This document shows, piece after piece, positions 33,668 to 44,354 of a stretch of 64,000 bases of DNA (position 1 is the first letter of the stretch; the number at the start of each line of letters is the position of its first letter). The translations under genes and the position numbers were made by a program. The DNA is from Raineyella sp. W15-4 (GTDB lineage Bacteria; Actinomycetota; Actinomycetes; Propionibacteriales; Propionibacteriaceae): NCBI RefSeq assembly GCF_033170155.1, contig NZ_CP137079.1:310001-374000 (forward strand), given 5' to 3'. The notes beneath the pieces were generated by a model. The model was not told the origin of the DNA, made no database searches, and saw only the letters and a program-made list of their open reading frames with translations.

Positions 33668-35683
33668 ATGTCTTTCGCTCTCCCCGACGCACGCGTCAAC
33701 AAGAACCTCGAAGGTCACGGGTTCCGGGCAACGGTGCAGAAGTTCGGTGGGTTCCTCGCCGGGATGATCATGCCGAACATCGGTGCGTTCATCGCCTGGG
33801 GCCTGCTGACCGCCTTCGTCATCCCCACCGGCTGGACGCCGAACGCCGACTTGGCCAAGATGGTCGACCCGATCATCACCTACCTGCTCCCGCTGCTGAT
33901 CGGCTACACCGGTGGCCGTACGGTGCACGGCCAGCGCGGCGCCGTGATCGGCGCCATCGCGACGATGGGCGTCATCGTCGGTTCCTCGGTCCCGATGTTC
34001 CTCGGCGCCATGATCATGGGCCCGCTGTCCGCCTGGATCCTGAAGCAACTCGACAAGCTGATCCAGGACCGGATCCCGTCCGGCTTCGAGATGCTGGTCG
34101 ACAACTTCTCGCTCGGCATCCTCGGCATGCTGCTGGCCATCGTCGGCCGGTTGCTGATCGAGCCGGTGGTCACCACGCTGGTCGGCTGGATGGCCGCCGG
34201 CGTGGCCGTCCTGGTCGCCAACCACCTGCTGCCACTCGCCTCGATCCTGGTCGAGCCGGCCAAGGTGCTCTTCCTCAACAACGCCGTCAACCACGGCATC
34301 CTCACCCCGCTCGGCATCGAGCAGGCCAAGAGTGCCGGCAGCTCCATCCTGTTCATGGTCGAGTCCAACCCCGGCCCCGGCTTCGGGCTGCTGCTGGCGT
34401 ACTGGATCGCCGGCCCGAAGCTGATCCGCGGGTCCGTCCCCGGCGCCATCATCATCCACCTGTTCGGCGGCATCCACGAGATCTTCTTCCCGTACGTGCT
34501 GATGAAGCCGAAGCTGATCGCCGCCACCATCCTCGGCGGCATGTCCGGCGTGTTCGTCGGCAGCCTGCTCGGCGCTGGTCTGGTCGCCCCGGCCTCGCCG
34601 GGGTCCATCCTCGCCTGGATGGCCGTCACCCCGCGCGGCAACTACCCGGCCAACCTGGCCGACTTCGGTGTCGCCACGGTGGTGTCCTTCCTCGTCGCCT
34701 TCCTGCTGCTCAAGGCGGAGCGACAGTCCGACGTGCCGGCCGAGGAGGCCGAGGTCGAATCGCCGGAGGATGCGGCCGTGGTCGCTGCCGGGGCGGCCGC
34801 TGCCGGCCCGACGATCAGCGGTCGGGACGTACGCCAGGTGGTGATCGCCTGTGACGCCGGCATGGGGTCCAGCGTGATGGTCGCCAGCGCGATGAAGAAG
34901 CAGCTCAAGCCGTACGGTGTGGACGTGATCCACACCCCGGTGAACGAGATCCCGGCGGACGCCACGGTGGTGCTCACCCAGGAGGGTCTCGCCGAGCGGG
35001 CCCACCGGCAGGTGCCGACCGCGGCGATCGTGCCGTTCAAGGTCTACATGGGCGATCCGGCCTTCGCCGCGGTCGAGCGGGCGATCAAGGCCGGCGCACC
35101 GATCGGGCCCGACCTGCTGACCGCTCCCGCCACGGCCTCCGTCGCCAGCGCCGTAGCCGCCCCGGCGGTCGGCGCCGCCGCGGCCGGGGCAGCGGTGGCG
35201 GGCGCGGTCACCGCCACCCGTCCTCGTCGTCGGCGCAAGCAGCTGCCCTCCGACGTCCTCACCGCTCAGGCGATCCGACTCGGGCTGCCCACCCGGACCA
35301 AGGATGAGGTGATCCGGCTCTGCGGCGAGACCCTGGTCGGGGTCGGCGCCACCGATCCGGCCTACACCGACGCGATGTTCGCCCGTGAGCTGCAGGTGTC
35401 GACCTTCATGGGTAACGGCTTCGCCATCCCGCACGGGACCAACGAGGCCCGGGCCCACGTCCGGAAGGCCGCGCTCGGCTTCCTCCAGTTCCCCGAGGGG
35501 GTCGACTGGGACGGCCACACGGTCTACGTGGCCATCCCGATCGCCTCCAACACCGATGAGCACGTGGGGATCCTCGGCGCCCTCGCCGGCGTGCTCGCCG
35601 ACCCCGCCAGTGCGGAGAAGCTGCGTACGGCGACCAGTCCCGATGAAGTGATGGAGCTGCTGGCTCCGGAAGAAGGAGAGTGA
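33668..35683 (+). CDS. mtlA: Mannitol-type PTS permease EIICBA
   Basis: The 671-residue protein starts at ATG 33668. Residues 1-350 form the membrane EIIC unit with the signature GGIHEIFFPYVLMKPKLI. EIIB follows with phospho-C395 in IACDAGMGSSVM. An Ala-rich linker (about 500-530) leads to EIIA with phospho-H589 in GFAIPHGTNEAR. It takes up and phosphorylates mannitol or another hexitol using phosphate from HPr, which is encoded at 62096. The next gene, a zinc MDR dehydrogenase, starts 5 nt after its stop. The usual mannitol-1-phosphate dehydrogenase is absent, so the sugar alcohol may not be mannitol. Confidence 0.9.
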   Translation: MSFALPDARVNKNLEGHGFRATVQKFGGFLAGMIMPNIGAFIAWGLLTAFVIPTGWTPNADLAKMVDPIITYLLPLLIGYTGGRTVHGQRGAVIGAIATMGVIVGSSVPMFLGAMIMGPLSAWILKQLDKLIQDRIPSGFEMLVDNFSLGILGMLLAIVGRLLIEPVVTTLVGWMAAGVAVLVANHLLPLASILVEPAKVLFLNNAVNHGILTPLGIEQAKSAGSSILFMVESNPGPGFGLLLAYWIAGPKLIRGSVPGAIIIHLFGGIHEIFFPYVLMKPKLIAATILGGMSGVFVGSLLGAGLVAPASPGSILAWMAVTPRGNYPANLADFGVATVVSFLVAFLLLKAERQSDVPAEEAEVESPEDAAVVAAGAAAAGPTISGRDVRQVVIACDAGMGSSVMVASAMKKQLKPYGVDVIHTPVNEIPADATVVLTQEGLAERAHRQVPTAAIVPFKVYMGDPAFAAVERAIKAGAPIGPDLLTAPATASVASAVAAPAVGAAAAGAAVAGAVTATRPRRRRKQLPSDVLTAQAIRLGLPTRTKDEVIRLCGETLVGVGATDPAYTDAMFARELQVSTFMGNGFAIPHGTNEARAHVRKAALGFLQFPEGVDWDGHTVYVAIPIASNTDEHVGILGALAGVLADPASAEKLRTATSPDEVMELLAPEEGE

Positions 35684-35688
35684 ACCAG

Positions 35689-36735
35689 ATGAAGGCGTTG
35701 CGCTTCTACGCCCCCAAGGACGTCCGGGTCGAGGACGTACCGGAGCCCGTCTGCGGACCGAACGAGGTGAAGATCAAGGTCAAGAACTGCTCGACCTGCG
35801 GCACCGACGTCAAGATCTTCAACAACGGGCACCCGAACATCACCGGGACCACCACGATGGGTCACGAGGTCGCCGGTGAGGTGGTCGAGGTGGGCGCGAA
35901 CGCACGGGGCGGCTTCCGGGTCGGCGACCGGGTGCAGTCCATCGCGGCCGTCCCCTGCGGTGAGTGCTACGAGTGCAGGAAGGGCTGGATGGAGGTCTGT
36001 CAGAACCAGACCTCGGTCGGCTACCAGTACGACGGCGGCTTCGCCGAGTACATGATCGTGCCCGAACAGGTGCTCAAGGTCGACGGCCTCAACCGGATCC
36101 CTGACGGTGTCGGCTACGACGAGGCCTCGGCGGCCGAGCCGTTCGCCTGCGCCATCAACGCCCAGGAACAGGTGGGCATCGAGGAGGGCGACTTCGTAGT
36201 CGTCTTCGGCGCCGGCCCGATCGGCTGCATGCACACCCGGATCGCCCGCGGCGTGCACCGGGCCGGCACCATCGTGCTGGTCGACATCAACGCCGAGCGG
36301 CTGAAGATGTCGGCCGACGCCGTGCACCCGGAGGTGACCGTCGACGCCTCCACCGAGGACGTCGTCGCCAGGGTGCTGGAGCTGACCGGTGGCCGGGGGG
36401 CCGATGTGGTGATCACCGCCACCCCCGCCAACGTCACCCAGGAGCAGGCGGTCGCGATGGCCGCCCGCAACGGCCGGATCTCCTTCTTCGGCGGCCTGCC
36501 GAAGACGAACCCGACGATCACCCTGGACTCCAACCTGGTGCACTACCGCCAGCTGCACATCCACGGTGCCAACGGGTCCTCGCCCGATCACAACAAGCGG
36601 GCGCTGGCCTACATCGCCTCCGGCCAGGTGCCGGTGAAGGACCTGATCACCGCGCACCTGCCGCTGGACCGGGTGCTCGACGCCTTCGAGATCGTCCGCA
36701 AGGGCGAGGCGATCAAGGTCACCGTCGAGCCCTGA
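35689..36735 (+). CDS. Zinc-dependent MDR polyol (phosphate) dehydrogenase
   Basis: The 348-residue protein starts at ATG 35689, about 11 nt after AAGGAG; GTG 35680 is too close to that site. The catalytic-zinc region is NCSTCGTDVK with GHEVAGEVVE, the structural-zinc Cys cluster is CGECYECRKGWMEVC, and the nucleotide motif is VFGAGPIGCMHTRI. It resembles sorbitol/threonine dehydrogenase relatives. Direct coupling to the hexitol PTS permease points to oxidation of the phosphorylated polyol taken up by that system. A role with inositol isomers is also possible, since the iol cluster follows immediately. Confidence 0.85.
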   Translation: MKALRFYAPKDVRVEDVPEPVCGPNEVKIKVKNCSTCGTDVKIFNNGHPNITGTTTMGHEVAGEVVEVGANARGGFRVGDRVQSIAAVPCGECYECRKGWMEVCQNQTSVGYQYDGGFAEYMIVPEQVLKVDGLNRIPDGVGYDEASAAEPFACAINAQEQVGIEEGDFVVVFGAGPIGCMHTRIARGVHRAGTIVLVDINAERLKMSADAVHPEVTVDASTEDVVARVLELTGGRGADVVITATPANVTQEQAVAMAARNGRISFFGGLPKTNPTITLDSNLVHYRQLHIHGANGSSPDHNKRALAYIASGQVPVKDLITAHLPLDRVLDAFEIVRKGEAIKVTVEP

Positions 36736-36740
36736 TCACC

Positions 36741-36753
36741 CCGCCGTCGGCGG
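36741..36753. terminator. Short hairpin between convergent genes
   Basis: CCGCC-GTC-GGCGG lies in the 30-bp gap between the convergent polyol dehydrogenase and iolE-like genes. It is weak and lacks a T tract. Confidence 0.3.
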
Positions 36754-36765
36754 CCGGTCCGGGAG

Positions 36766-37626
36766 TCAGGCCAGCGCCTGCAGCGCTTCCAGCGAGGCCC
36801 TGGCGGAGACCACCGGGCCGCCGTCGACCGGCGGCTCGCCGTCCAGCATGATGTCCTGCTCCAGGACGTAGTAGCCGTCGAACCCGGCCTCGTCCAGGGT
36901 CTTCACGATGCCGGCGAAGTCGATGTCACCCTGCCCGATGGGGGCGAACATGCCGCCCTTCACCCCGTCGGACCAGGACAGCTCGCCCGGCAGCAGCTTG
37001 TCGGTCAGCTCCTTGTGGACGTCCTTGGCGTGCACGATGGCGACCCGGTCGGCGTACTCGCGGGCCAGCGCGGCGACGTCGGCACCACCGGCGGCGAGGT
37101 GGCCGGTGTCCAGGCACAGGCCGACCGCGGAGTGGTCGAGCACCCGACGGACCTCGTCGACGTTCTGCACCATCGTGCCCCAGTGCGGGTGGATGCAGGC
37201 GGTGACGCCGGCCTCGGCGCACACCTCGCTGATCCGGGTCAGGTTGGTGAAGAGCGTCTGCCAGCCCTTCTCGTCCAGCACCGGGCGGTCGTCGTACCCG
37301 TCCCGGCCGGAGTCGGCGGCCAGGATCAGGTACTCGCCGCCGGCGACGGCGAAGGCCTCCAGTTCGCGGCGGACGGCGGGGATCGGGTCATGCTCCGGGT
37401 CGTGCATCACGGCGAGGAAGAACGAGCCGACGGGCTTGAGCGCGTAGCCGGCCACCGCCTCGGCCCGGGCCTGGGGCGCCTCCGGCAGCCAGCCCTGCGG
37501 GCCGAACTCGGTGGCGGTGAGGCCGATCTCCTTCATCTCGGTCAGCACCCGCTCCGGGGTCATCTGGTATCCCCAGCCGGGGACCTCGCACACGCCCCAG
37601 GTGATGGGGGCTCCGGCGATCTTCAT
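36766..37626 (-). CDS. TIM-barrel sugar isomerase/dehydratase, IolE-like
   Basis: The 286-residue protein starts at ATG 37626 behind AAGGAG. It belongs to the xylose-isomerase-like / AP-endonuclease-2 TIM-barrel family. Motifs include the N-terminal GAPITWGVCEVPGWG, metal-binding segments TACIHPHWGT, LCLDTGHLAAGG and IVHAKDVH, and the C-terminal YYVLEQDIML. Family members include inosose dehydratase (IolE) and inosose isomerase (IolI). It is the second gene after iolG on the minus strand, so it probably acts on the inosose made by that dehydrogenase. Two other TIM-barrel paralogues in the cluster make the exact assignment uncertain. Confidence 0.8.
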   Translation of the reverse strand: MKIAGAPITWGVCEVPGWGYQMTPERVLTEMKEIGLTATEFGPQGWLPEAPQARAEAVAGYALKPVGSFFLAVMHDPEHDPIPAVRRELEAFAVAGGEYLILAADSGRDGYDDRPVLDEKGWQTLFTNLTRISEVCAEAGVTACIHPHWGTMVQNVDEVRRVLDHSAVGLCLDTGHLAAGGADVAALAREYADRVAIVHAKDVHKELTDKLLPGELSWSDGVKGGMFAPIGQGDIDFAGIVKTLDEAGFDGYYVLEQDIMLDGEPPVDGGPVVSARASLEALQALA

Positions 37627-37670
37627 GGTCTGCTCCTTCGCAGTAGTGGTTCGTGAGGGGTGGGGTGGGA

Positions 37671-38666
37671 TCAGAGTCGTACGGTGGCGCCGGTGCGGGC
37701 GGACTCGCCCGCCGCCTCGGCGATCCGCAGTGCCTCGACCCCGTCGTCGACGGTGGGGGAGACGGGGCGGCCCGCGGTGACGGCGTCGATGAACGCGGTC
37801 AGCTCGGCCCGGTAGGCGTCGGCGTAGCGCTCCAGGAAGAAGTCCAGGTACGGGGCCTTCGCGTCGGAGGCCTCCCGGGTGGACACCTGCAGGGTGGTCG
37901 GGCGCTGGTTCTCGGCCAGGATCGCACCGTCCGGCCCGAACGCCTCCAGACGCTGGTCGTAGCCGGTGGCGCAGTGCCGGGAGTTGATGATGGTCGCCGC
38001 CGCCCCGGTCGAGGAGCGCAGCACGATCACCGCCCCGTCGAAGTCACCGGTGTCGGCGAGCTCCGGGTCGAGGTGCTGGCCGGTCGCGGTGACCTCGGCG
38101 ACGTCACCGAGGAAGAACCGGGCGGTGTCGAAGTCGTGGATGGTCATGTCCTTGAAGATGCCGCCGGACTGGGCGAGGTACGCCTTCGGCGGGGCGGCCG
38201 GGTCGCGGGAGATGATGGTGAGCTGTTCCAGCGGGCCGATCGCGCCCTCCTCGACCAGCGCGCGGGCCCGGGCGAAGGACGGATCGAAGCGCCGGTTGAA
38301 GCCGAGCATCACCGGGACGTCGGCCAGCTCGGCGAGCCGGCGCTGCAGCTCCTCGGCATCGGCCAGCTCCATCGCGACCGGCTTCTCGCACAGCGCCGGC
38401 TTGCCGGCCTGCACCGCGGCGAGGATGTGCGGCACGTGCAGCGGGGTGGGGGAGCCGATCACCACCGCGTCGACGTCCTCGGCCGCGAACACCTCGGCCG
38501 CGTCGGTGCAGGCGCGGGCACCGTACGTCGCGGCGACCGCCTGCCCGGCGGCGACCACCGGGTCGCAGACCAGGGTCAGGGTCGCCGCGGGATGGGCCGC
38601 GATGGTTCGGGCGTGGACCTGGCCGATACGGCCGGCCCCGATCAGAGCGAAACGCAGTGCAGTCAT
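37671..38666 (-). CDS. iolG: Inositol 2-dehydrogenase (Gfo/Idh/MocA family)
   Basis: The 331-residue protein has the Rossmann motif FALIGAGRIGQVHARTI, the EKP cofactor motif in ALCEKPVAME and the catalytic segment KDMTIHDFDTARFFLGD with the family His-Asp pair. It oxidises myo-inositol (or an isomer) to 2-keto-inositol with NAD. It is transcribed from the promoter at 38724-38752, directly downstream of an iol palindrome, and is followed by the IolE-like gene 44 nt later. Two more Gfo/Idh/MocA genes lie at 45850 and 51143, so substrate preference among the three is open. Confidence 0.85.
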   Translation of the reverse strand: MTALRFALIGAGRIGQVHARTIAAHPAATLTLVCDPVVAAGQAVAATYGARACTDAAEVFAAEDVDAVVIGSPTPLHVPHILAAVQAGKPALCEKPVAMELADAEELQRRLAELADVPVMLGFNRRFDPSFARARALVEEGAIGPLEQLTIISRDPAAPPKAYLAQSGGIFKDMTIHDFDTARFFLGDVAEVTATGQHLDPELADTGDFDGAVIVLRSSTGAAATIINSRHCATGYDQRLEAFGPDGAILAENQRPTTLQVSTREASDAKAPYLDFFLERYADAYRAELTAFIDAVTAGRPVSPTVDDGVEALRIAEAAGESARTGATVRL

Positions 38667-38723
38667 GCCTGTTCCTCATCACCGGCGGACCGGCTTCACT
38701 GCCGGCCTCAGGAAGCCAGTTCG

Positions 38724-38752
38724 ATTCAACAGACAGGCCGGAGCACTGTCAA
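38724..38752 (-). promoter_or_regulatory. iolG promoter
   Basis: On the minus strand TTGACA (38747-38752) and TTGAAT (38724-38729) are separated by exactly 17 nt. The iol palindrome ends 2 nt upstream of the -35 box. Confidence 0.65.
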
Positions 38753-38754
38753 CC

Positions 38755-38770
38755 AAATGTCAGAACAAAA
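38755..38770. promoter_or_regulatory. iol palindrome upstream of iolG
   Basis: AAATGT-CAGA-ACAAAA matches the shared TTTGT-N4-ACAAA pattern and is 2 nt from the -35 box of iolG. The core TGTCAGAACA is close to the published IolR consensus of Corynebacterium glutamicum as I recall it. Confidence 0.65.
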
Positions 38771-38794
38771 CGTTTCGGAATGCGACAATCGGGC

Positions 38795-39538
38795 TCAGCG
38801 CGCGACCAGGGTCAGGTCGAAGGAGTACAGCGTGGGCCGGTAGACGTGGTTGCCGTACTCCACCACCCGTCCGGCGCTGTCGTACGCGGTCCGGCTCATG
38901 GTGAGCAGCGGCGCGCCGACCTCCTCGGTCAGCAGCTCTGCCTCCTCCGCCGTCGCCGCCCGGGCGCCGATCACCTGTTTGGCGCTGGCGATGTGGATGC
39001 CGTGCTCGTTGAAGCACCGGTAGAGCCCGTGCTCGTTGAGGTCGGTCCAGGAGGGGGCCAGGTCGATCGGGATCAGGTTGGTCAGCACCGCGAGCGGCCG
39101 GTTGTCCGCCGAGCGGAGCCGGGCGATCCGGACCACGCCGGTGCCGGGCTCGACCGCCAGCCGGTCGGACTCCTCCTCGTCGGCCTCGTGCACGTCGTAC
39201 GCCAACACCTTCGTGGTCGGCGTGAAGCCCTCCCGGGTCAGGTCGTCGTAGAGCGAGGTGAGCTCGATCGGCCGGTGCACCTGGGGTGGGGTGACCGTCG
39301 TGCCGACCCCGCGCCGGCGGGTCAGCAGCCCGCGGTTGACCAGCTCCTGCATCGCTCGGCGCGCGGTCGGGCGGGAGACGTCGAGGCGCTGGGCCATCGA
39401 GATCTCGTCCTCGATCCGGGCGCCCGACGGCAGCTCGCCGGAGAGGATCGCCTGCTCGATCGGCTCGGCGATCTGCCTGTACAGCGGCTCGTCGGAATCG
39501 CGGTCGATGACGATGGTCGGCTCGTAGTAGTCGCTCAT
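38795..39538 (-). CDS. GntR/HutC-type regulator, probable inositol-catabolism regulator
   Basis: The 247-residue protein has an N-terminal winged helix (EPLYRQIAEPIEQAILSGEL, then SMAQRLDVSRPTARRAMQEL and LLTRRRGVGTTV). The C-terminal UTRA ligand-binding domain (about 85-247) is typical of the HutC branch. It sits between the divergent iolG and iolC transcription units, and a matching palindrome lies on each side of it (38755-38770 and 39611-39626). It is thus the likely factor for these sites, by analogy with GntR-type IolR of corynebacteria. The inducer would be an inositol breakdown intermediate. Repression is the usual mode, but the sites lie upstream of the -35 boxes, so activation cannot be excluded. 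Confidence 0.88.
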   Translation of the reverse strand: MSDYYEPTIVIDRDSDEPLYRQIAEPIEQAILSGELPSGARIEDEISMAQRLDVSRPTARRAMQELVNRGLLTRRRGVGTTVTPPQVHRPIELTSLYDDLTREGFTPTTKVLAYDVHEADEEESDRLAVEPGTGVVRIARLRSADNRPLAVLTNLIPIDLAPSWTDLNEHGLYRCFNEHGIHIASAKQVIGARAATAEEAELLTEEVGAPLLTMSRTAYDSAGRVVEYGNHVYRPTLYSFDLTLVAR

Positions 39539-39610
39539 GGTCGTCCTTGTCCGTACGGCGTTCCAGGGTATTGCTAGGCCCCACTCTAGCGGTTGATGAC
39601 AAGATTGGGT

Positions 39611-39626
39611 CTTTGTGCGGACAAAG
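39611..39626. promoter_or_regulatory. iol palindrome upstream of iolC
   Basis: CTTTGT-GCGG-ACAAAG is a perfect 6-bp-arm inverted repeat, 2 nt upstream of the iolC -35 box. Confidence 0.7.
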
Positions 39627-39628
39627 TG

Positions 39629-39657
39629 TTGACCTTGTTCGTTCCATCGGGCAGACT
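39629..39657 (+). promoter_or_regulatory. iolC operon promoter
   Basis: TTGACC (39629-39634) and CAGACT (39652-39657) are spaced by 17 nt. The geometry relative to the palindrome is identical to that at iolG. Confidence 0.55.
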
Positions 39658-39688
39658 GAGGACAGTCCCAAAGGAGAGGCAGGCAGCA

Positions 39689-40678
39689 GTGGACACGTCA
39701 ATGTCAACAGTCCCTGACGTCCTCACCATCGGTCGGAGTGGTGTGGACATCTACCCGTTGCAGATCGGCGTCGGACTGGAGGAGGTGGCGTCGTTCGGGA
39801 AGTTCCTCGGCGGCTCACCGACGAACGTCGCCGTCGCCGCTGCTCGGATGGGTCACAGCGCCGCGGTGGTCACCGGCGTCGGTGACGACCCGTTCGGCCG
39901 GTTCGTCCGCCAGGAGATGGCCCGGCTGGGGGTCGATCCCCGCTACGTGGTCACCAACCACGACTACAACACCCCGGTCACGTTCTGTGAGATCTTCCCC
40001 CCCGACGACTTCCCGCTCTACTTCTACCGATCGCCCTCCGCCCCCGACCTGAACATCCGGCCCGAGGACATCCCCGAGGCCGCCGTCCGGGAGGCGAAGA
40101 TCTTCTGGATGTCGGTCACCGGCCTGTCGGTCGAGCCGACCAGGGCCGCCCACCACCGGGCGATGGACCTGCGCGGCCGGACCCCGCTGACCATCCTCGA
40201 CCTGGACTACCGACCGATGTTCTGGGCGAGCGAGGAACTGGCGCACGCGGAGGTCGAGCGGATGCTCGGCCTGGTCGACATCGCCGTGGGCAACAAGGAG
40301 GAGTGCCGGATCGCCGTCGGCGAGACCGAGCCCGAGCGGGCGGCCGACGCCCTGCTGGAACGCGGCGTCGAGATCGCCATCGTCAAACAGGGCCCGCGGG
40401 GCACCCTGGCCAAGACCCGCGACCAGCGGGTGGTCGTGCCGGTCACCCCGGTGGAGGTCTGCAACGGCCTGGGCGCCGGTGACTCCTTCGGGGGTGCACT
40501 CTGCCACGCCCTGCTGGAGGGCTGGGATCTCGCCCGGGCGGTCTCCTTCGCGTCCACCGCCGGCGCGATCGTCGCCTCCCGGCTGGAGTGCTCCACCGCG
40601 ATGGCCACCGAGCAGGAGGTCCTCGACCTGATGGCCGCCAATCCCGCATCCGCCCCGAAGGTCGAGGTCCTGTCATGA
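39689..40678 (+). CDS. iolC: 5-dehydro-2-deoxygluconokinase
   Basis: The 329-residue PfkB-family kinase starts at GTG 39689, 12 nt after AAGGAG (ATG 39701 is a possible later start). It has the sugar-kinase motif GKFLGGSPTNVAVAAARMG near the N-terminus and the anion-hole/catalytic motif NGLGAGDSFGGAL near the C-terminus. It phosphorylates 5-dehydro-2-deoxy-D-gluconate in the inositol pathway. It is the first gene of the iolC-aldolase-iolB-iolD-iolA operon, and its stop overlaps the next start (ATGA). Confidence 0.92.
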   Translation: MDTSMSTVPDVLTIGRSGVDIYPLQIGVGLEEVASFGKFLGGSPTNVAVAAARMGHSAAVVTGVGDDPFGRFVRQEMARLGVDPRYVVTNHDYNTPVTFCEIFPPDDFPLYFYRSPSAPDLNIRPEDIPEAAVREAKIFWMSVTGLSVEPTRAAHHRAMDLRGRTPLTILDLDYRPMFWASEELAHAEVERMLGLVDIAVGNKEECRIAVGETEPERAADALLERGVEIAIVKQGPRGTLAKTRDQRVVVPVTPVEVCNGLGAGDSFGGALCHALLEGWDLARAVSFASTAGAIVASRLECSTAMATEQEVLDLMAANPASAPKVEVLS

Positions 40679-41541
40679 CACTGATCGAGAAGCTCACCGA
40701 GATCCGCTTCCACGACCCGCTGGCGGTCCGCCGGGCACTGGCCGAGCGGCCCCGCGGTGCGCTGCCGCAGGGCGGCGCGAAGCTGATGATCATCGCCTGC
40801 GACCACCCGGCCCGCGGCGCGCTCGGCGCCGGCGCGGACCCGATGGCGATGGCCTCTCGGGAGGAGGTGCTCGCCCGCTGCGTCGAGGCGCTCGGCCGCC
40901 CCGGGGTGAACGGCTTCCTCGGTTCGGCCGACATCATCGAGGACCTGGCCCTGCTCGGCGCCCTGGACGGCAAGCTGGTCTGGGGCACGATGAACCGGGT
41001 CGGCCTGCAGGGTGCGTCCTTCGAGATGGACGACCGGTTCAACTGCTACGACGCCCGCGGCATCGGCGAGGGCGGGCTCGACGGCGGCAAGATGCTGCTG
41101 CGGATCGACTACACCGACGCCGGCAGCGCCGCCACCCTGACCTCCTCGGCGCACGCCATCGACGAGCTGGCCGACCGCGGCCTGACCGCGATGGTCGAGC
41201 CGTTCATCTCCACCCGCCGGGACGGGCGGGTGGTCAACGACCTGACCCCCGACGCGGTGATCCGGTCGATGGCGATCTCCTCGGCGCTCGGTCGTACCTC
41301 GGCGTACACCTGGCTGAAGCTGCCCTGCGTCGACGAGATGGAACGGGTGATGGAGGCCACCACGCTGCCGTCGTTGATCCTCGGCGGCGAGGTGCCGGAC
41401 GACCCGGAGGCCGCGCTGTCGGGCTGGGCCACCGCGCTGTCCCTGCCGAACGTCCGCGGCCTGGTGATCGGCCGCTCGCTGCTCTTCCCGCCGGACGGTG
41501 ATGTCGCCGGCGCGGTCGACAAGGCGGTGGGGTTGCTGTGA
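40675..41541 (+). CDS. Cgl0159-type (beta/alpha)8 aldolase-like protein of the iol operon
   Basis: The 288-residue protein resembles the family named for Corynebacterium glutamicum Cgl0159, which occurs in actinobacterial inositol operons. Recognisable segments are KLMIIACDHPARGALG near the N-terminus, LLRIDYTDAGS, TAMVEPFISTRRDG and a buried Lys in YTWLKLPCVDEM. The fold and the Lys suggest a class I aldolase. It probably splits 5-dehydro-2-deoxygluconate 6-phosphate into dihydroxyacetone phosphate and malonate semialdehyde, replacing IolJ, which is not found here. Its start overlaps iolC and its end overlaps iolB, so translation is coupled. Confidence 0.85.
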   Translation: MTLIEKLTEIRFHDPLAVRRALAERPRGALPQGGAKLMIIACDHPARGALGAGADPMAMASREEVLARCVEALGRPGVNGFLGSADIIEDLALLGALDGKLVWGTMNRVGLQGASFEMDDRFNCYDARGIGEGGLDGGKMLLRIDYTDAGSAATLTSSAHAIDELADRGLTAMVEPFISTRRDGRVVNDLTPDAVIRSMAISSALGRTSAYTWLKLPCVDEMERVMEATTLPSLILGGEVPDDPEAALSGWATALSLPNVRGLVIGRSLLFPPDGDVAGAVDKAVGLL

Positions 41542-42425
41542 GCGACAACGACCGGTACGTCATCCGGGCCGGGGAGACCGCCCACGAGGCGTACGAGACA
41601 GACCTCACCGTGGAGCGCGCCGGCTGGGACTGGTGCTCGCTGCGGGTCCTGGCGCTGCCCGCCGGCGGCCGTCAGGAGGTCTCCACCGGGGAGGCCGAAC
41701 TGCTGGTGCTGCCGCTGTCCGGCGGCTGCCGGGTGGAGGTGGGCGGGGAGTCGTACGACCTCGCCGGCCGCCCCGAGGTGTGGACCGCCGTCACCGACTA
41801 CCTCTACCTGCCGCGGCACACCACCGTGGTGGTGTCGAGTGCGGAGGGCGGCCGGTTCGCGCTGCCGGCGGCGAAGGCCACCGCCGACCTGCCGGTGCGC
41901 TACTGCCCGGTGGGCGAGGTGGTCAGCCAGCTGCGCGGCACCGGCGACTGCTCCCGCCAGGTGAACAACTACGCGCTCGGCAACGCCGTGCCGACCTCCC
42001 ACCTGCTCGCCTGCGAGGTGCTCACCCCGGGCGGCAACTGGTCCTCGTACCCGCCGCACAAGCACGACGAGCACACCGAGGTGGAGCGGATCCTGGAGGA
42101 GATCTACTACTACGAGGTCCGCCCGGCCGCGAACGGCACCACCGGGATGGCCCTGCAGCGGATCTACCCCTCGCCGGGCAAGCCGATCGACGTCTGTGCC
42201 GAGGTGCACAGCCGCGACATCGTGATCATGCCGTACGGCTACCACGGTCCCTCGGTCGCCGCCCCCGGCTACGACCTCTACTACCTCAACGTGATGGCCG
42301 GCCCGGCCGAGGACTCGACCTGGCTGATGACCGACGACCCGCATTACACCTGGCTGCGCCAGGAATGGCAGACCGGTGAGGTCGATCCCCGGCTGCCGAT
42401 GACCCCCCTGAACCCCGAGGAGTGA
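41538..42425 (+). CDS. iolB: 5-deoxy-glucuronate isomerase
   Basis: The 295-residue double-cupin protein starts at GTG 41538, overlapping the previous stop (GTGA). Metal-binding cupin motifs are WSSYPPHKHDEH with the Glu of ERILEEIYYYE, and the later His in IMPYGYHGPSVAAPGYDLYY. It isomerises 5-deoxy-D-glucuronate to 5-dehydro-2-deoxygluconate between the IolD and IolC steps. Position and length match IolB proteins. Confidence 0.93.
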   Translation: MSDNDRYVIRAGETAHEAYETDLTVERAGWDWCSLRVLALPAGGRQEVSTGEAELLVLPLSGGCRVEVGGESYDLAGRPEVWTAVTDYLYLPRHTTVVVSSAEGGRFALPAAKATADLPVRYCPVGEVVSQLRGTGDCSRQVNNYALGNAVPTSHLLACEVLTPGGNWSSYPPHKHDEHTEVERILEEIYYYEVRPAANGTTGMALQRIYPSPGKPIDVCAEVHSRDIVIMPYGYHGPSVAAPGYDLYYLNVMAGPAEDSTWLMTDDPHYTWLRQEWQTGEVDPRLPMTPLNPEE

Positions 42426-42427
42426 CC

Positions 42428-44329
<1,902 letters not shown>

Positions 44330-44354
44330 ACCGAAGGAAACGAAGGAGTATCCC

